Shown: positions 16,688 through 26,123 of the stretch, piece after piece
How positions within the stretch are numbered: position 1 is the first letter of the stretch
Layout of the letters: every line of letters begins with the position of its first letter
NCBI RefSeq assembly: GCF_024979315.1
Contig: NZ_JANLCK010000003.1
Location: 186,001-250,000, forward strand
Origin: Herbiconiux oxytropis
GTDB taxonomy: Bacteria > Actinomycetota > Actinomycetes > Actinomycetales > Microbacteriaceae
Direction: 5' to 3'
DNA length: 64,000 bases
Translations under genes and position numbers: made by a program
The notes under the pieces: model-generated
What the model was told of the DNA's origin: nothing
Databases searched by the model: none
The model's input: only the letters and a program-made list of their open reading frames with translations

Positions 16688-19102
16688 GTGCGCAACAGGA
16701 TCTCGACCCTCGCGGTGACCATGCTCGTGATCGCCGGCGTGCTCGGCACCGCCGGAGCCGTGTCGGCCGAGACGATCGAGCCGCCCGTTCCGGCCGAGAC
16801 TCCCACGACAGCCGAGCCCACCCCCGAGCAGATCGACCCGGAGGTCGAGCCCGAGGTGGTGGCTCCGGACCCTGCCGACCCCGCCACCACCGAGCTGCCG
16901 CGCTTCACCGCGCCGGCTCCGGCCGACTTCGCGGCCAGGGCCGCCGAGCTGCCCGCCGACCTCGGCGCGGCCGTGGCACGCGACCTCGACAGCACGCCCG
17001 AGGAGTACCTGGCCCGCACCGATGCCGCCCTGCAGGCAGGCGTCGTGGTCGAGGCGCTCTCGGCCCGGGTCGACGTGCTGGGATCGCGCCTGGACGGCAC
17101 GCAGCTCGTCGTGAACGTCGCCGACGAGGAGGCGGCGGCCCTCGTCGAGAGCACCGGAGCCACGGCCGAGGTCGGCGCCCCCGCCGTGCCCGACTACTCC
17201 GGCGTGCGGCTCGAGGCGATGGCCGACCTGCTCGGCGGGCAGGCCTTCCAGTTCCTCGCCGCCGGTGCCACCCACGTCTGCTCGACGGGCTTCGTGGGTC
17301 GCTACGGACCGTATCCGCAGGTGCAGTTCATCACCTCGGGCCACTGCATCGAGCCCGACCGCCAGACCGGCACCTACTACTACGAGTCGAAACAGGCCCG
17401 AGCGGGGTCGGCCCCCTCGCGCGGTTCGATCATCGGCGCGCCCATCGAGTCGCTCTTCCGCTTCGGGGCCGGCGCCGACGTGGGCGTCGTCGGCGTCTCC
17501 GACGAGTGGACCCCCACGAAGAAGGTCGGCACCTGGGGTGGATCCCAGGGCGCTCTCACCGACGGCAACCCGATCACACTCACCGACATGGCCACCGGCG
17601 TCGTGGGCTCGCCCGTCTGCAAGTCGGGCCGCACGACCGGCTGGACCTGCGGCACCATCCTCGTCATGAACGAGTCCTACCCCGTCTACAACCGCTCGGG
17701 CACACCGCAGTACGTCAACCTGAGCCTCACCGACGTCTGCATGCTCCCGGGCGACAGCGGATCGTCGGCGCTCATCGGCTCGGCGGCCTTCGGGCTCGGC
17801 ACGGCGGGCACCTTCACCGACTCGTGCAGCAACCAGCCGGATGCCATCACCGCGTTCTTCCCGATGGTCACGTCCAACGGCTCCAAGAGCGTCTCGAACA
17901 CGGTTCCCGACTGGGAGCTCTCGGTGGCCGTCACCATGCCCACCGTCGTGCGGCCCTCGTTCGTGGGCGACGCCATCCGCGGCACCCTCCCGGGCGCCGG
18001 CCCTCGGCACCGCGTGCTCGTGACGATCGACGGCAACGGCTACTACGTCACGCCCAACGCCTCAGGCGCCTGGTCGCTGCCCATCCCGGCCGCCCTGCAG
18101 AGCGGAAGGCACACCTTCACCGTGGCGGGCCGCTGGGGCTCGTTCTCATCGTCGTCGGTCATCTCGGACAGCTACCAGCTGCGCGCCCGCCCGGCCGTGG
18201 AGCGCGTCGACGGAGCCAACCGCTACACCGTGGCCCTCACCATCTCCCAGCGTGCCTATCCGGCCGGCAGCACCGCGCCGACGGTCTACCTCGCCACGGG
18301 TGACAACTACCCGGATGCCCTCAGCGCGGTGCCCGCCGCGGTCAAGGGCAACGCGCCCCTGCTGCTGACCCCCACCGCGCGCCTGCTGCCCGACGTGGCG
18401 GCCGAGATCCGGCGCCTGAAGCCGGCGAAGATCGTGGTCGTGGGAGGCCCGGCCTCGATCTCCGAGGCGGTCATCGCCGAGCTCCGCCCCCTCGCCGCGA
18501 CCGTCGACCGGCTGTCGGGCTCCGACCGCTACGAGGCCTCCCGTGCGGTCGCCCGATACGCGTTCGGCACCTCCGCGCGCAGCTACGTGGCGACGGGCAC
18601 CAACTTCCCCGATGCCCTCTCGGCGGGCTCGGCCGCGGGCTCGTCCGGTGTGCCGATCACCCTCGTCTACGGCCCCACCGCGACCGCCGACGCCGCCTCG
18701 ATCTCGCACTTCCGCACCCTGAAGACCTCGCGGATCACCATCGCTGGAGGCCCCAACTCCGTCTCGACGGGTGTCGGCACGGCGCTCCGCGACAAGGTCC
18801 CGGCGGCCGTCGACCGCCTCTCCGGCACCGATCGCTTCACAGCCTCCCTCGCGATCAACCGGGCGGCCTATTCCGCGAGCTCGGTGGTCTACCTAGCGAC
18901 GGGCTTCAACTACCCGGACGCGCTGGCCGGAGGCGTGCTCGCCGCCAAGGGCAAGGCGCCGCTCTACATGGTGCCCACCGACTGCGTGCCTCGCGGTGTG
19001 ATCGACGACATCTCGACGCTCAAGGCCACCAAGGTGGTGCTGCTCGGCGGCCAGAACTCGCTGAACGCCTCCGTGGGCTCGCTCTCGGCCTGCAGCTTCT
19101 GA
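16688..19102 (+). CDS. Secreted streptogrisin-like serine protease with three CWB2 repeats
   Basis: Exported 804-residue wall protein. A Sec signal peptide (about residues 1-28, ending VSAET) is followed by a Pro/Glu-rich linker and a pro-region of the alpha-lytic/streptogrisin type. Next comes a chymotrypsin-fold domain with a complete triad: His219 in TSGHCIE, Asp264 in GADVGVVG, Ser357 in PGDSGSS. A beta-rich linker leads to three cell-wall-binding type 2 repeats from about residue 500 to the end, each with the pattern R-L-S/D-G-x-D/N-R-Y/F and YLATGxNYPDAL. Expected role: a surface protease anchored non-covalently on wall polymer. GTG 16688 is the start. It sits inside the polysaccharide locus next to a second CWB2 protein. 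Confidence 0.9.
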   Translation: MRNRISTLAVTMLVIAGVLGTAGAVSAETIEPPVPAETPTTAEPTPEQIDPEVEPEVVAPDPADPATTELPRFTAPAPADFAARAAELPADLGAAVARDLDSTPEEYLARTDAALQAGVVVEALSARVDVLGSRLDGTQLVVNVADEEAAALVESTGATAEVGAPAVPDYSGVRLEAMADLLGGQAFQFLAAGATHVCSTGFVGRYGPYPQVQFITSGHCIEPDRQTGTYYYESKQARAGSAPSRGSIIGAPIESLFRFGAGADVGVVGVSDEWTPTKKVGTWGGSQGALTDGNPITLTDMATGVVGSPVCKSGRTTGWTCGTILVMNESYPVYNRSGTPQYVNLSLTDVCMLPGDSGSSALIGSAAFGLGTAGTFTDSCSNQPDAITAFFPMVTSNGSKSVSNTVPDWELSVAVTMPTVVRPSFVGDAIRGTLPGAGPRHRVLVTIDGNGYYVTPNASGAWSLPIPAALQSGRHTFTVAGRWGSFSSSSVISDSYQLRARPAVERVDGANRYTVALTISQRAYPAGSTAPTVYLATGDNYPDALSAVPAAVKGNAPLLLTPTARLLPDVAAEIRRLKPAKIVVVGGPASISEAVIAELRPLAATVDRLSGSDRYEASRAVARYAFGTSARSYVATGTNFPDALSAGSAAGSSGVPITLVYGPTATADAASISHFRTLKTSRITIAGGPNSVSTGVGTALRDKVPAAVDRLSGTDRFTASLAINRAAYSASSVVYLATGFNYPDALAGGVLAAKGKAPLYMVPTDCVPRGVIDDISTLKATKVVLLGGQNSLNASVGSLSACSF

Positions 19103-19219
19103 CAACCCACCTCGGTGGTTCCCCCGTAGTGCCCCGACGGAACTCGACATGTACCTGTGACACCCCTCCGTGTAGCCTGAGCGTGCTGGTCGCTTCTGTC
19201 TATCCGTCGGGGAGATGTC

Positions 19220-20914
19220 ATGAGTCGCAGTACACGAGTTGGGCCGTTCGGGGTGTATGCGGTGGTCATCGCCGTAGCGGCCCTCGTCATGCCCATCGGG
19301 TCGGTGGCCGCAGGGCCCGCTCCCGCGGCCTTCGCCGCGGCCGAGGAGGACAGGGTCCTCGCGCTGGTCAACGCGCACCGGGTGAACGCGAGCCTGCCGC
19401 AGCTCTCCCGCGACGCCACGATCGAGGCGGCCGCCGAGGAATGGGCGGCCTGGATGGGCACGCTCGAGAACCCGCTCACGCACAGCACGCGTGAGTGGCG
19501 CGCCTCGCGCATGCCGCCGGGCTGGAACGCCAACGGGGAGAACATCGCCTACGGCTACCGCACGGCCGATGAGGTGATGGAGGGGTGGATGAACTCGCCC
19601 GGCCACCGCGCCAACATCCTCTCCGGCTCCTTCACCCGAATCGGCATCGGCTACGTGAGCACGGCCAAGGGGGCGATGTGGGTGCAGATCTTCGGCGGCT
19701 ACCCGGGCGACACGCCGCCGCAGCCCCCACCGCTGCCGCTCGGACCGACCCCCACGCCGAGCATCGGCGGGCTCGCCGAGGTGGGCGGCACGCTCACGGT
19801 GTCGACCGGCACCTGGGGCCCGGGCGAGGTCTCGCTCGCCTACCAGTGGAACGTCTCCAACCAGCCGGTTCCTGGGGCGACCGGCACGACCTTCCTGCCC
19901 GACCAGACGACGGTCGGCAAGCAGGTGTCGGTGACCGTCACAGGATCCCGGCCCGGCCACGTCACCACGTCGACGACGAGCGGCCTGACCCCGCGGGTGA
20001 CGACTCCGTTCGCGGTGGCCAGGGTGAGCGGGCCCGATCGCTACTCGGTGTCGGTCGCGATCGCGCAGCAGGGGTTCCCCGACCGCGCCTCCGTCGTCTA
20101 TGTCGCCACGGGCGCCAACTATCCCGACGCGCTCTCGGCGGGCCCGGCGGCGGCGGTGCAGAATGCGCCCCTGCTGCTCACCCGCTCGGATTCCATCCCG
20201 CCCGCCGTCGACGCGGAGATCCAGTCCCTCGCCCCGCAGCGCATCGTGATCGTGGGCGGCACAGCCTCGATCTCGAAGGCTGTGGAGGACCGTCTGCGGC
20301 AGCTCGCTCCCGAGGTCGTGCGGCTCTCCGGGCCCGACCGGTTCGCCGCCTCCCGCGCGATCGTGGACTACGCGTTCAAGGCGCCGGGCGTCACTCGTGC
20401 CTATGTCGCCACCGGGCTCAACTTCCCGGACGCCCTCGCCGCCGGCGGTGCGGGCGGTTTCACGAAGAGCCCCGTGCTGCTCGTGAACGGCGCGGCGGGC
20501 GGCACGGATGCGCCGACGAACGCGACCCTCACGAGCCTGCGGGTGCAGCGGATCACGATCGCGGGCGGACCGAACTCGGTCTCGGGCGGGGTTCAGACCT
20601 CGTTGCAGATGGTCGCGCCGGTCGAACGGGTCTCGGGCGGCAACCGCTACGAGGCAGCGGCGAACATCAACCTCGCCGCCTACACCTCCGCCACGAAGGC
20701 CTACTTGGCCACGGGGACGACGTTCCCCGACGCCCTCTCGGGCTCGGCGCTGTCCGGCCGAGAGGGCGCTCCGCTGTTCGTGGTGCCGACCGACTGCGTG
20801 CCGCGTCAGGTCATCGGAGCGCTCCGCACCCTCGGGGTGAGCGACGTCGTGCTGATCGGCGGACCGAACTCCATGAACGCCTCGGTGCAGAACCTCACGG
20901 CGTGCGGCTGGTGA
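19220..20914 (+). CDS. Secreted CAP/SCP-domain protein with three CWB2 repeats
   Basis: Exported 564-residue protein. The signal peptide ends near AAFAAAEED (about residue 40). A CAP (SCP/PR1) domain spans about 45-165: LVNAHRVNASLPQLSRD, the histidine in PLTHST, GENIAYG and SPGHRANIL match the family's cavity residues. Then come a Pro-rich linker, an Ig-like segment (about 180-265, AYQWNVSNQPVPGATG) and three CWB2 repeats to the end. GGGGAG lies five bases before ATG 19220; a TAGCCT hexamer at 19173-19178 may be the -10. Bacterial CAP functions vary, so only the location (wall surface) is predicted. The 3' end overlaps the convergent GT gene by 20 nt. Confidence 0.9.
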   Translation: MSRSTRVGPFGVYAVVIAVAALVMPIGSVAAGPAPAAFAAAEEDRVLALVNAHRVNASLPQLSRDATIEAAAEEWAAWMGTLENPLTHSTREWRASRMPPGWNANGENIAYGYRTADEVMEGWMNSPGHRANILSGSFTRIGIGYVSTAKGAMWVQIFGGYPGDTPPQPPPLPLGPTPTPSIGGLAEVGGTLTVSTGTWGPGEVSLAYQWNVSNQPVPGATGTTFLPDQTTVGKQVSVTVTGSRPGHVTTSTTSGLTPRVTTPFAVARVSGPDRYSVSVAIAQQGFPDRASVVYVATGANYPDALSAGPAAAVQNAPLLLTRSDSIPPAVDAEIQSLAPQRIVIVGGTASISKAVEDRLRQLAPEVVRLSGPDRFAASRAIVDYAFKAPGVTRAYVATGLNFPDALAAGGAGGFTKSPVLLVNGAAGGTDAPTNATLTSLRVQRITIAGGPNSVSGGVQTSLQMVAPVERVSGGNRYEAAANINLAAYTSATKAYLATGTTFPDALSGSALSGREGAPLFVVPTDCVPRQVIGALRTLGVSDVVLIGGPNSMNASVQNLTACGW

Positions 20915-21689
20915 CCTGCAGGTAGCGGTAGAACTCGCGCTTGAGGTCGCCGAGCGACCAGTGCTGGTTGGTCTCGTGCAGCACGAACTCGATCTCGACC
21001 GGGAGCTTCGCGAGCGTGTAGCCGCGCGAGCGGGCGAAGTGGGTGAACCACAGGTCGTCGAGCATCCAGTAGCGCTGGGGGAGCGCGGTGAAGAACTCGT
21101 CGTCGAGGAAGAGGTCGGAGCTGCAGATCGACCCGCCGGGCCCCAGGTGGTCGACCGGGCCGCCCACCACGGCGGGCTGCCGGTCGAAGTAGTCGTCGGA
21201 GGCCACGGTGAACGCCCACCAGCCGTGCACCATGCGGGGCTCGTGCACGGCGAGGGCGGTGGAGACGAAGGTGGGCTCGATCTCCTCGTCGTCGTCGATC
21301 ACGATGATCGGCTGGGCCCTGACCTTCGCGAGCATCCTGGCCCAGTAGAACCGAGCGATGGAGCCGAGGTTGTAGGGCGTCTTGACGATGCGCACGGACT
21401 GCACGGCCCCCGAGGGTCGCCACTCCCGAAGCTTCTCGAGGTAGAACCCGTGGTCGGCCTTGTTGTTGTTCCAGAGGTGCACGGCGATGGGTGGTGCATC
21501 CGTCTGCCCGTCGAGCAGGTCGAGCATGGGCACGAGCCGTTCGGGGCGGTTCCAGAGGCACATCAGCACGGCGACCTCGGTGCCGTCGGCCGGGCGGTGC
21601 ACGAAGTCGGTGGAGCGGAAGCGCCCGGCGATGAGGCGCCGGCGGATCACGGATTTCGCGGCCCGTTCTAGTGGAGCGGGGAGGGGCAT
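20895..21689 (-). CDS. Glycosyltransferase-like protein (GT-A type)
   Basis: A 264-residue cytoplasmic protein with GT-A features: VAVLMCLWNRPERLVPML near residues 39-56 replaces the usual opening strand, YNLGSIARFYWAR sits where acceptor and donor residues are expected, and PIIVIDDDEEIEP (about 126-138) is a clear acidic metal site. LPQRYWMLDDLWFTHFARSRGY follows in two parts and is characteristic of hypothetical GTs of this kind. It is last in the long minus-strand operon, 4 nt after the epimerase gene. Sugar and linkage cannot be assigned. Confidence 0.78.
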   Translation of the reverse strand: MPLPAPLERAAKSVIRRRLIAGRFRSTDFVHRPADGTEVAVLMCLWNRPERLVPMLDLLDGQTDAPPIAVHLWNNNKADHGFYLEKLREWRPSGAVQSVRIVKTPYNLGSIARFYWARMLAKVRAQPIIVIDDDEEIEPTFVSTALAVHEPRMVHGWWAFTVASDDYFDRQPAVVGGPVDHLGPGGSICSSDLFLDDEFFTALPQRYWMLDDLWFTHFARSRGYTLAKLPVEIEFVLHETNQHWSLGDLKREFYRYLQVTSRTP

Positions 21690-21693
21690 CCGA

Positions 21694-22641
21694 TCATTCT
21701 ACCGAGGCTTCGCGGAGCCACCTGAGGGTCTCGTCGAGGCCCTCGGCGAGGGGCACGGGGCGGAGCCCTGGAAAGAGCTCGGCGAGCCTCGCGCCCTCGG
21801 CCTGGGAGTGCAGCACGTCGCCCGTGCGCGCTCGGGTGTGCCGGCGCTCGAGCGGCCGGCCGAGCGCGGCTTCGATCAGGGTGATGAGCTCGACGAGGCT
21901 CGTGCGCTCCCCGAAGCCGAGATCGACCGGCGCATCGGAGGCGACACCGCGGCGCACGGCGTCGGCGATGACCTCGCAGACCGAGGCCACGTAGGTGAAG
22001 TCGCGCGACTGCTCGCCGGTGCCGTGCACCTCGAGCGGGCGGCCCGCGAGGGCTGCGTCGAGGAACGCGGGCACCACCGCGGGGTAGGCGGTGCCCGGCT
22101 GCTGATGAGGTCCGAAGACGTTGAAGAAGCGCAGCGCGAGCACGGGCAGGCCGTAGGCGCGCTGCCAGGTGAGCGCGTAGCTCTCGGCGGCGAGCTTGCC
22201 GGCGGCATAGGGGCTCTCGGTGCGCGGGAGCATGTCCTCCCGCTTGGGCAGGGCGTCGGAGCTGCCGTAGACCGAGGAGGACGACGCCATCACGACGTGC
22301 CGTGCGCCGGCGTGGCGCGCGGCCTCGAGCACGGCGACGGTGCCGGTGACGTTGACCTCGTGCACGTGCAGGGGATTCTCCATCGACTCCTGCACCGAGG
22401 CCACGGCGGCGAGGTGCACGACGGCGTCGGCGCCCTCGGTGGCTCGCCTCAGCGCGTCGGCGTCGAGCACCGAGCCCCGGATGACGCGCACCGGCAGGCC
22501 CGCCAGTCGCGACGGATGCGAGGCCGAGAAGTCGTCGAGCACCACGAGCTCGGGGCGTTCGACCCCCGCCGGAGCCTCACTGAACGCGCGGCAGAGATTG
22601 GCGCCGATGAAGCCGGCACCCCCGGTGATGACGACACGCAC
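21694..22641 (-). CDS. NAD-dependent sugar epimerase/dehydratase
   Basis: Extended SDR protein of 315 residues, probably acting on a nucleotide-linked sugar (UDP-glucose 4-epimerase-like). MRVVITGGAGFIGANLCRAF gives the NAD site; ASSSSVYGSSD near 121-131 and YAAGK (about 144-148) give the catalytic Ser-Tyr-Lys; RFFNVFGPHQQPG is the substrate-binding signature seen in GalE and related 4-epimerases. GTG 22641 starts one base beyond the stop of the GT gene 22643. It should supply one of the non-rhamnose donors for the operon's GTs. UDP- and dTDP-sugar members cannot be separated by eye. Confidence 0.87.
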   Translation of the reverse strand: MRVVITGGAGFIGANLCRAFSEAPAGVERPELVVLDDFSASHPSRLAGLPVRVIRGSVLDADALRRATEGADAVVHLAAVASVQESMENPLHVHEVNVTGTVAVLEAARHAGARHVVMASSSSVYGSSDALPKREDMLPRTESPYAAGKLAAESYALTWQRAYGLPVLALRFFNVFGPHQQPGTAYPAVVPAFLDAALAGRPLEVHGTGEQSRDFTYVASVCEVIADAVRRGVASDAPVDLGFGERTSLVELITLIEAALGRPLERRHTRARTGDVLHSQAEGARLAELFPGLRPVPLAEGLDETLRWLREASVE

Positions 22642-22642
22642 G

Positions 22643-23965
22643 CTAGCCGCTCCAGCGCGACAGAGCGCTCCGCACTCTGCCCGGAAGGGCGAGCGCGGTG
22701 CTCGCGCCGCCCCGCATCGAGCGCTCCACCCGCGCGATCTTGCGGCGACGCTGCGCCTCGAGCTCCTGCCACGCGTCGAAGAGGGTGGAGTTCAGGCGTT
22801 CGATGCGGCCCTCCGCCGCCTCGACGGCGCGCTCCAGGTCGTCGATCCTGCGGTCGCGGCGCTCGATCTCGGCCAGCCGGATGTCGGAGATCGTGGAGGT
22901 GTAGATCTGACCGGCACGTTCCGTGGCGAGCGCGGCGAACAGGTACGACGGCTCCGCGCGATCCTCTGCCCGCCCGATCGCGGCGCGGATGAGCGGCTCG
23001 GTCTCGGCGGCTCGCACCTCGAAGGTGTGGCGCTCGCGCACGACGGCCGAGAGCTCGTCGGTGCGCGCGGTGAAGGCGTCGAGGTCGCGGCCGAATCGCT
23101 CGACCACCTCGGCGAGGTCCTCGGCGCCGGAGTAGGTCGGCACCGCATCGAGACCGAGCTCGTCGAGACCGGCGCGGGTGTTCGTGACCGGGAGGGCGCC
23201 CGCCGAGATCGACTCGAACAGCCGGCTGTTCTGGTTGCCGTAGACGGCGGCCTGCTCGATGACGTCGTCGAGGACCACGAGGCTGCGGCGGTAGACATCG
23301 GGCAGCCCGAAGTAGCTGATCCGCCCGGCGTGCGCCACGTGGCTCACGGCCGCGCCGTCGCCCTGCTCGCCGAACAGCGTGACATCCACCCGTGCACCGA
23401 GGTCCCCGAGCACGGAATGGATGCGACGGGGCCGCCCCCAGTGGTTCACCGAGCTCACCACGGTGAGACCTCGGCGCCCCTCGGCGGGGGAGAAGAGCTC
23501 GGCGTCGGCCGCGATCGGCACCACGTCGACGGCGCGTCCGTAGGCCTCGGCGAGCACTTCGGCCGACGCGGAGGAGGAGGACCAGACGGCGTCGAACTCG
23601 CGGAGGAAGGGCTGCTCCAGCCAGGTCTCGGTCCAGTTGCGCACCCAGGCGATGCGTGCGGCGTGCGGCGGCACGAGGCCCGGCACGAACGACTCCAGCA
23701 TCGAGACGACCGCGTCGACGCCCTCGAGGCGCTCTCCCCACTGGGACATCGGCCAGAGCCGCACGCCCCAGCCGCGGCGCGCGAGGTACTTGGCGAGGCC
23801 GAGTGCCACGAAGAGGTCGCCTCGGCCCGCGTCGAGGTCGTCGGTCGAGACCGCGAACGCGATGCGTCCGGCGTCGCCGTCGGCGTGCAGTCCGGCCACG
23901 ATCTCGTCGTAGTGCTCGCGCTGCCGGTCATCGATCACGGGGGGCCGTTCGTACTCCACGGTCAC
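22643..23965 (-). CDS. CgeB-like glycosyltransferase with coiled-coil tail
   Basis: A 440-residue GT-B-type protein: IAFAVSTDDLDAGRGDLFVA near the N-terminus, an Arg/Trp-rich acceptor half, SVNHWGRPRRIHSVL opening the donor half, and NQNSRLFESISAGALPVT (about 245-262), the E-x7-type donor-binding helix of the CgeB/Glyco_trans_1_2 group. From about residue 350 a coiled coil runs to a basic C-terminus ending ALSRWSG. GTG 23965 follows GGAAGGAG at three bases. An 82-nt gap separates it from the upstream GT2, but both are read in the same direction. The coiled coil may tether it to other GTs or to the membrane. Confidence 0.83.
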   Translation of the reverse strand: MTVEYERPPVIDDRQREHYDEIVAGLHADGDAGRIAFAVSTDDLDAGRGDLFVALGLAKYLARRGWGVRLWPMSQWGERLEGVDAVVSMLESFVPGLVPPHAARIAWVRNWTETWLEQPFLREFDAVWSSSSASAEVLAEAYGRAVDVVPIAADAELFSPAEGRRGLTVVSSVNHWGRPRRIHSVLGDLGARVDVTLFGEQGDGAAVSHVAHAGRISYFGLPDVYRRSLVVLDDVIEQAAVYGNQNSRLFESISAGALPVTNTRAGLDELGLDAVPTYSGAEDLAEVVERFGRDLDAFTARTDELSAVVRERHTFEVRAAETEPLIRAAIGRAEDRAEPSYLFAALATERAGQIYTSTISDIRLAEIERRDRRIDDLERAVEAAEGRIERLNSTLFDAWQELEAQRRRKIARVERSMRGGASTALALPGRVRSALSRWSG

Positions 23966-24047
23966 AGGCTCCTTCCGGCCGGCGTCGGCGACCCGGGTCG
24001 GTCGGCGTCGCGGAGATCCAGACTATCGGCGCGGCCTGGGCGGAGGC

Positions 24048-24917
24048 TCATCGGGCGCGCCGGGCGACGATCCTGGAGCGCACGCTCAGGCCCGCCGAGA
24101 GCGCCGTGCGCACGGGCCAGAGGAGGGGACCTGCGTACTTCTTGCCGAGGAAGCGCTTGGCGCTGTCGTGATGGGCCGCGAGCATGCGGGCCGACTCGCC
24201 ACCGGTGGTGGAGTGAGCACCTGTGTGCAGCACCTCCGCCGCCGGCTCGTAGAGGTTCCGCCAGCCGTGGGTGCCGAGGCGGTAGCCCAGATCGACGTCC
24301 TCGAAGTACATGAAGTATCCGGTGTCGAAGCCCCCGAGCTGGTCGAAGGCGCGGCGGCGGATGAGGAAGCACGCGCCCGAGAGCCAGCCCGCGTCTCGGC
24401 GCACGGGATCGGAGCCCACGGCGATGCGATAGGAGCGAGTCCACGGGTTCGTCGGCCACACCGACGAGAAGAGCGCGTGCCCGATGCCGTTGCGGATGGA
24501 GGGCACGGCCCGGGCCGAAGGGTAGGCGCTGCCGTCGCGCTCCACGATCTTGGGGCCCACGGCGCCGACGTCGTCGAACTCCCCGAGGGTGTTCGCGAGG
24601 GTGTCGAGCGAGCCGGCGCCGAGCACGACGTCGGGGTTGGAGACGAGCACGTGCTCGATGCCCTCGGGCAGCTGGGCGACGACCGCGTTGACCGCGTGCC
24701 CGTAGCCGAGGTTGCCGGTCATCGGCAGATAGTGGGCCCCGTACTCCGCGGCGAGGCCCTCGATGCGGGGGCGTTCGGAGGAGTCGGGCTTGTTGTCGGC
24801 GATCCAGACGGAGACCTCGGCCGCCGTGGCTGCGGGGGCCACAGACGCCAGGAACGGCCCGAGCACCTCGGCGGAGTCGAAGCTCACCGTGACCACGGCG
24901 ATGCGCGCGGCGCTCAC
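24048..24917 (-). CDS. GT2-family rhamnosyltransferase-like protein
   Basis: GT-A glycosyltransferase of 289 residues similar to WbbL. It reads VAVVTVSFDSAEVLGPFLAS-like at the start (IAVVTVSFDSAEVL), then TGNLGYGHAVNAVV and LVSNPDVVLG as the metal-site region, and WLSGACFLIRRRAFDQLGGF followed by YFMYFEDVDLGYRLG, the family's C-terminal signature. The start GTG 24917 overlaps the stop of GT4 24914 by four bases. It belongs to the long minus-strand export operon. Use of dTDP-rhamnose is likely from family resemblance but unproven. Confidence 0.88.
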   Translation of the reverse strand: MSAARIAVVTVSFDSAEVLGPFLASVAPAATAAEVSVWIADNKPDSSERPRIEGLAAEYGAHYLPMTGNLGYGHAVNAVVAQLPEGIEHVLVSNPDVVLGAGSLDTLANTLGEFDDVGAVGPKIVERDGSAYPSARAVPSIRNGIGHALFSSVWPTNPWTRSYRIAVGSDPVRRDAGWLSGACFLIRRRAFDQLGGFDTGYFMYFEDVDLGYRLGTHGWRNLYEPAAEVLHTGAHSTTGGESARMLAAHHDSAKRFLGKKYAGPLLWPVRTALSAGLSVRSRIVARRAR

Positions 24918-26065
24918 GCGAGCACCACCGCACCCGCCGCCGCGTAGGCGTCGAGGTGCACCTGGGCGCAGGCGGTCCACGTGAAGTCGCTCGCGCGCCG
25001 GGCGGCGGCTGCACCGAGCTCGGCCCGGCGGGGAGCGTCGGCGAGCAGCTCCTCGAGCGCGCCGGCGAGCGAACCGGCGTCGGGCTCGGAGTAGGCCACG
25101 GTGTCGCCCCCGACCTCGGGGATGGAGAGCCGGCGCGTGGTGAGCACGGCTGCTCCGCACGCCATCGCCTCGAGCACCGGCAGGCCGAAGCCCTCGCCGA
25201 GGCTCGGGTAGGCCACGACGCGGGCTCCGCCGAGGAACGCGGGCAGCTCGTCGAGCGGGAGGTAGCCCGCCTCGATCACGCCGTCGGCGGGGGTGAGGGC
25301 GTCGAGCCGCCGTGCAGCCTCCTCGTCCCAGCCGCGCGAGCCCGAGAGCACGAGCGGGGGAACGGGGTCGGCGCGCAAGGCCCGCAGCGCCGCGTGCGCC
25401 TGGATCAGCGCGGGCACGTTCTTGCGCGGCTCGATCGTGCCGAGGAAGCCGATCCAGCCGAGGGTTTCGTCGAGGCCGTGCTCGCGCGCGAACGCCGTCA
25501 CCGCATCCGCTCGGGGCACGCCGAAGACGGCGGTGTCGACGCCGAGGTAGGCCACGAAGAGCTCGCCCCGGGTGGAGGGCACGCTCGCGCGGACCGCGTC
25601 GGCCGTGGCGCGACTCGGCGTGAGGAGGGCGGCGGCCCGCTTCGCGGCCCGCTTCGTCCACCACGTGAAGAAGGTGCGCTTGAGACGCGAGTGCACCTCG
25701 GGGTCGGTGAAGAAGGTCGCGTCGTGCAGCGTGACGACGGATGCCGGCCCGCCGGCGAGCAGCGGCAGCGTGTAGTGCGGCGAGTGGATGACGCGCACGC
25801 CGAGGCGCCGCGCGAGGCGGGGCAGGCCCACCTGCTCCCAGGCGAAGCGGGCCGGGCGCGCCGCGATCGAGGCGGGAGCCGAGTGGTAGTCGTGCCCGGG
25901 AGCGGCCTCGCGGAGCCGCCGGAGATCGCCGGGCTTCGCCACGACGTGGATCGAGACGCCCAGTTCGCCGAGGCCGCCGAGCACGCCCTGGATGTAGCGC
26001 GCGACGCCGCCCCAGTTCGGCGGCAGCGAGGTCGCGTCGAAGAGAACGGGTATCTGGGGGCTCAC
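24914..26065 (-). CDS. GT4-family glycosyltransferase
   Basis: Retaining GT-B enzyme of 383 residues. The N-terminal half has FDATSLPPNWGGVARYIQGV (acceptor side) and SPHYTLPLL. The donor half has GFLGTIEPRKNVPALIQAH (about 215-233), SGSRGWDE and VAYPSLGEGFGLPVLEAMAC (about 300-320) with the conserved donor-binding glutamates. It resembles the mannosyl/rhamnosyl GT4 group and also the GT4 at the left window edge. AGAAGGA lies six bases before GTG 26065, a good ribosome site after a 58-nt gap. It overlaps the next GT2 by four bases. Confidence 0.9.
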   Translation of the reverse strand: MSPQIPVLFDATSLPPNWGGVARYIQGVLGGLGELGVSIHVVAKPGDLRRLREAAPGHDYHSAPASIAARPARFAWEQVGLPRLARRLGVRVIHSPHYTLPLLAGGPASVVTLHDATFFTDPEVHSRLKRTFFTWWTKRAAKRAAALLTPSRATADAVRASVPSTRGELFVAYLGVDTAVFGVPRADAVTAFAREHGLDETLGWIGFLGTIEPRKNVPALIQAHAALRALRADPVPPLVLSGSRGWDEEAARRLDALTPADGVIEAGYLPLDELPAFLGGARVVAYPSLGEGFGLPVLEAMACGAAVLTTRRLSIPEVGGDTVAYSEPDAGSLAGALEELLADAPRRAELGAAAARRASDFTWTACAQVHLDAYAAAGAVVLA

Positions 26066-26123
26066 CGATAGTCCTTCTGAGGCCGATTTCGAGCAACCTC
26101 GATCATACCCGTGGTCACGCGGG

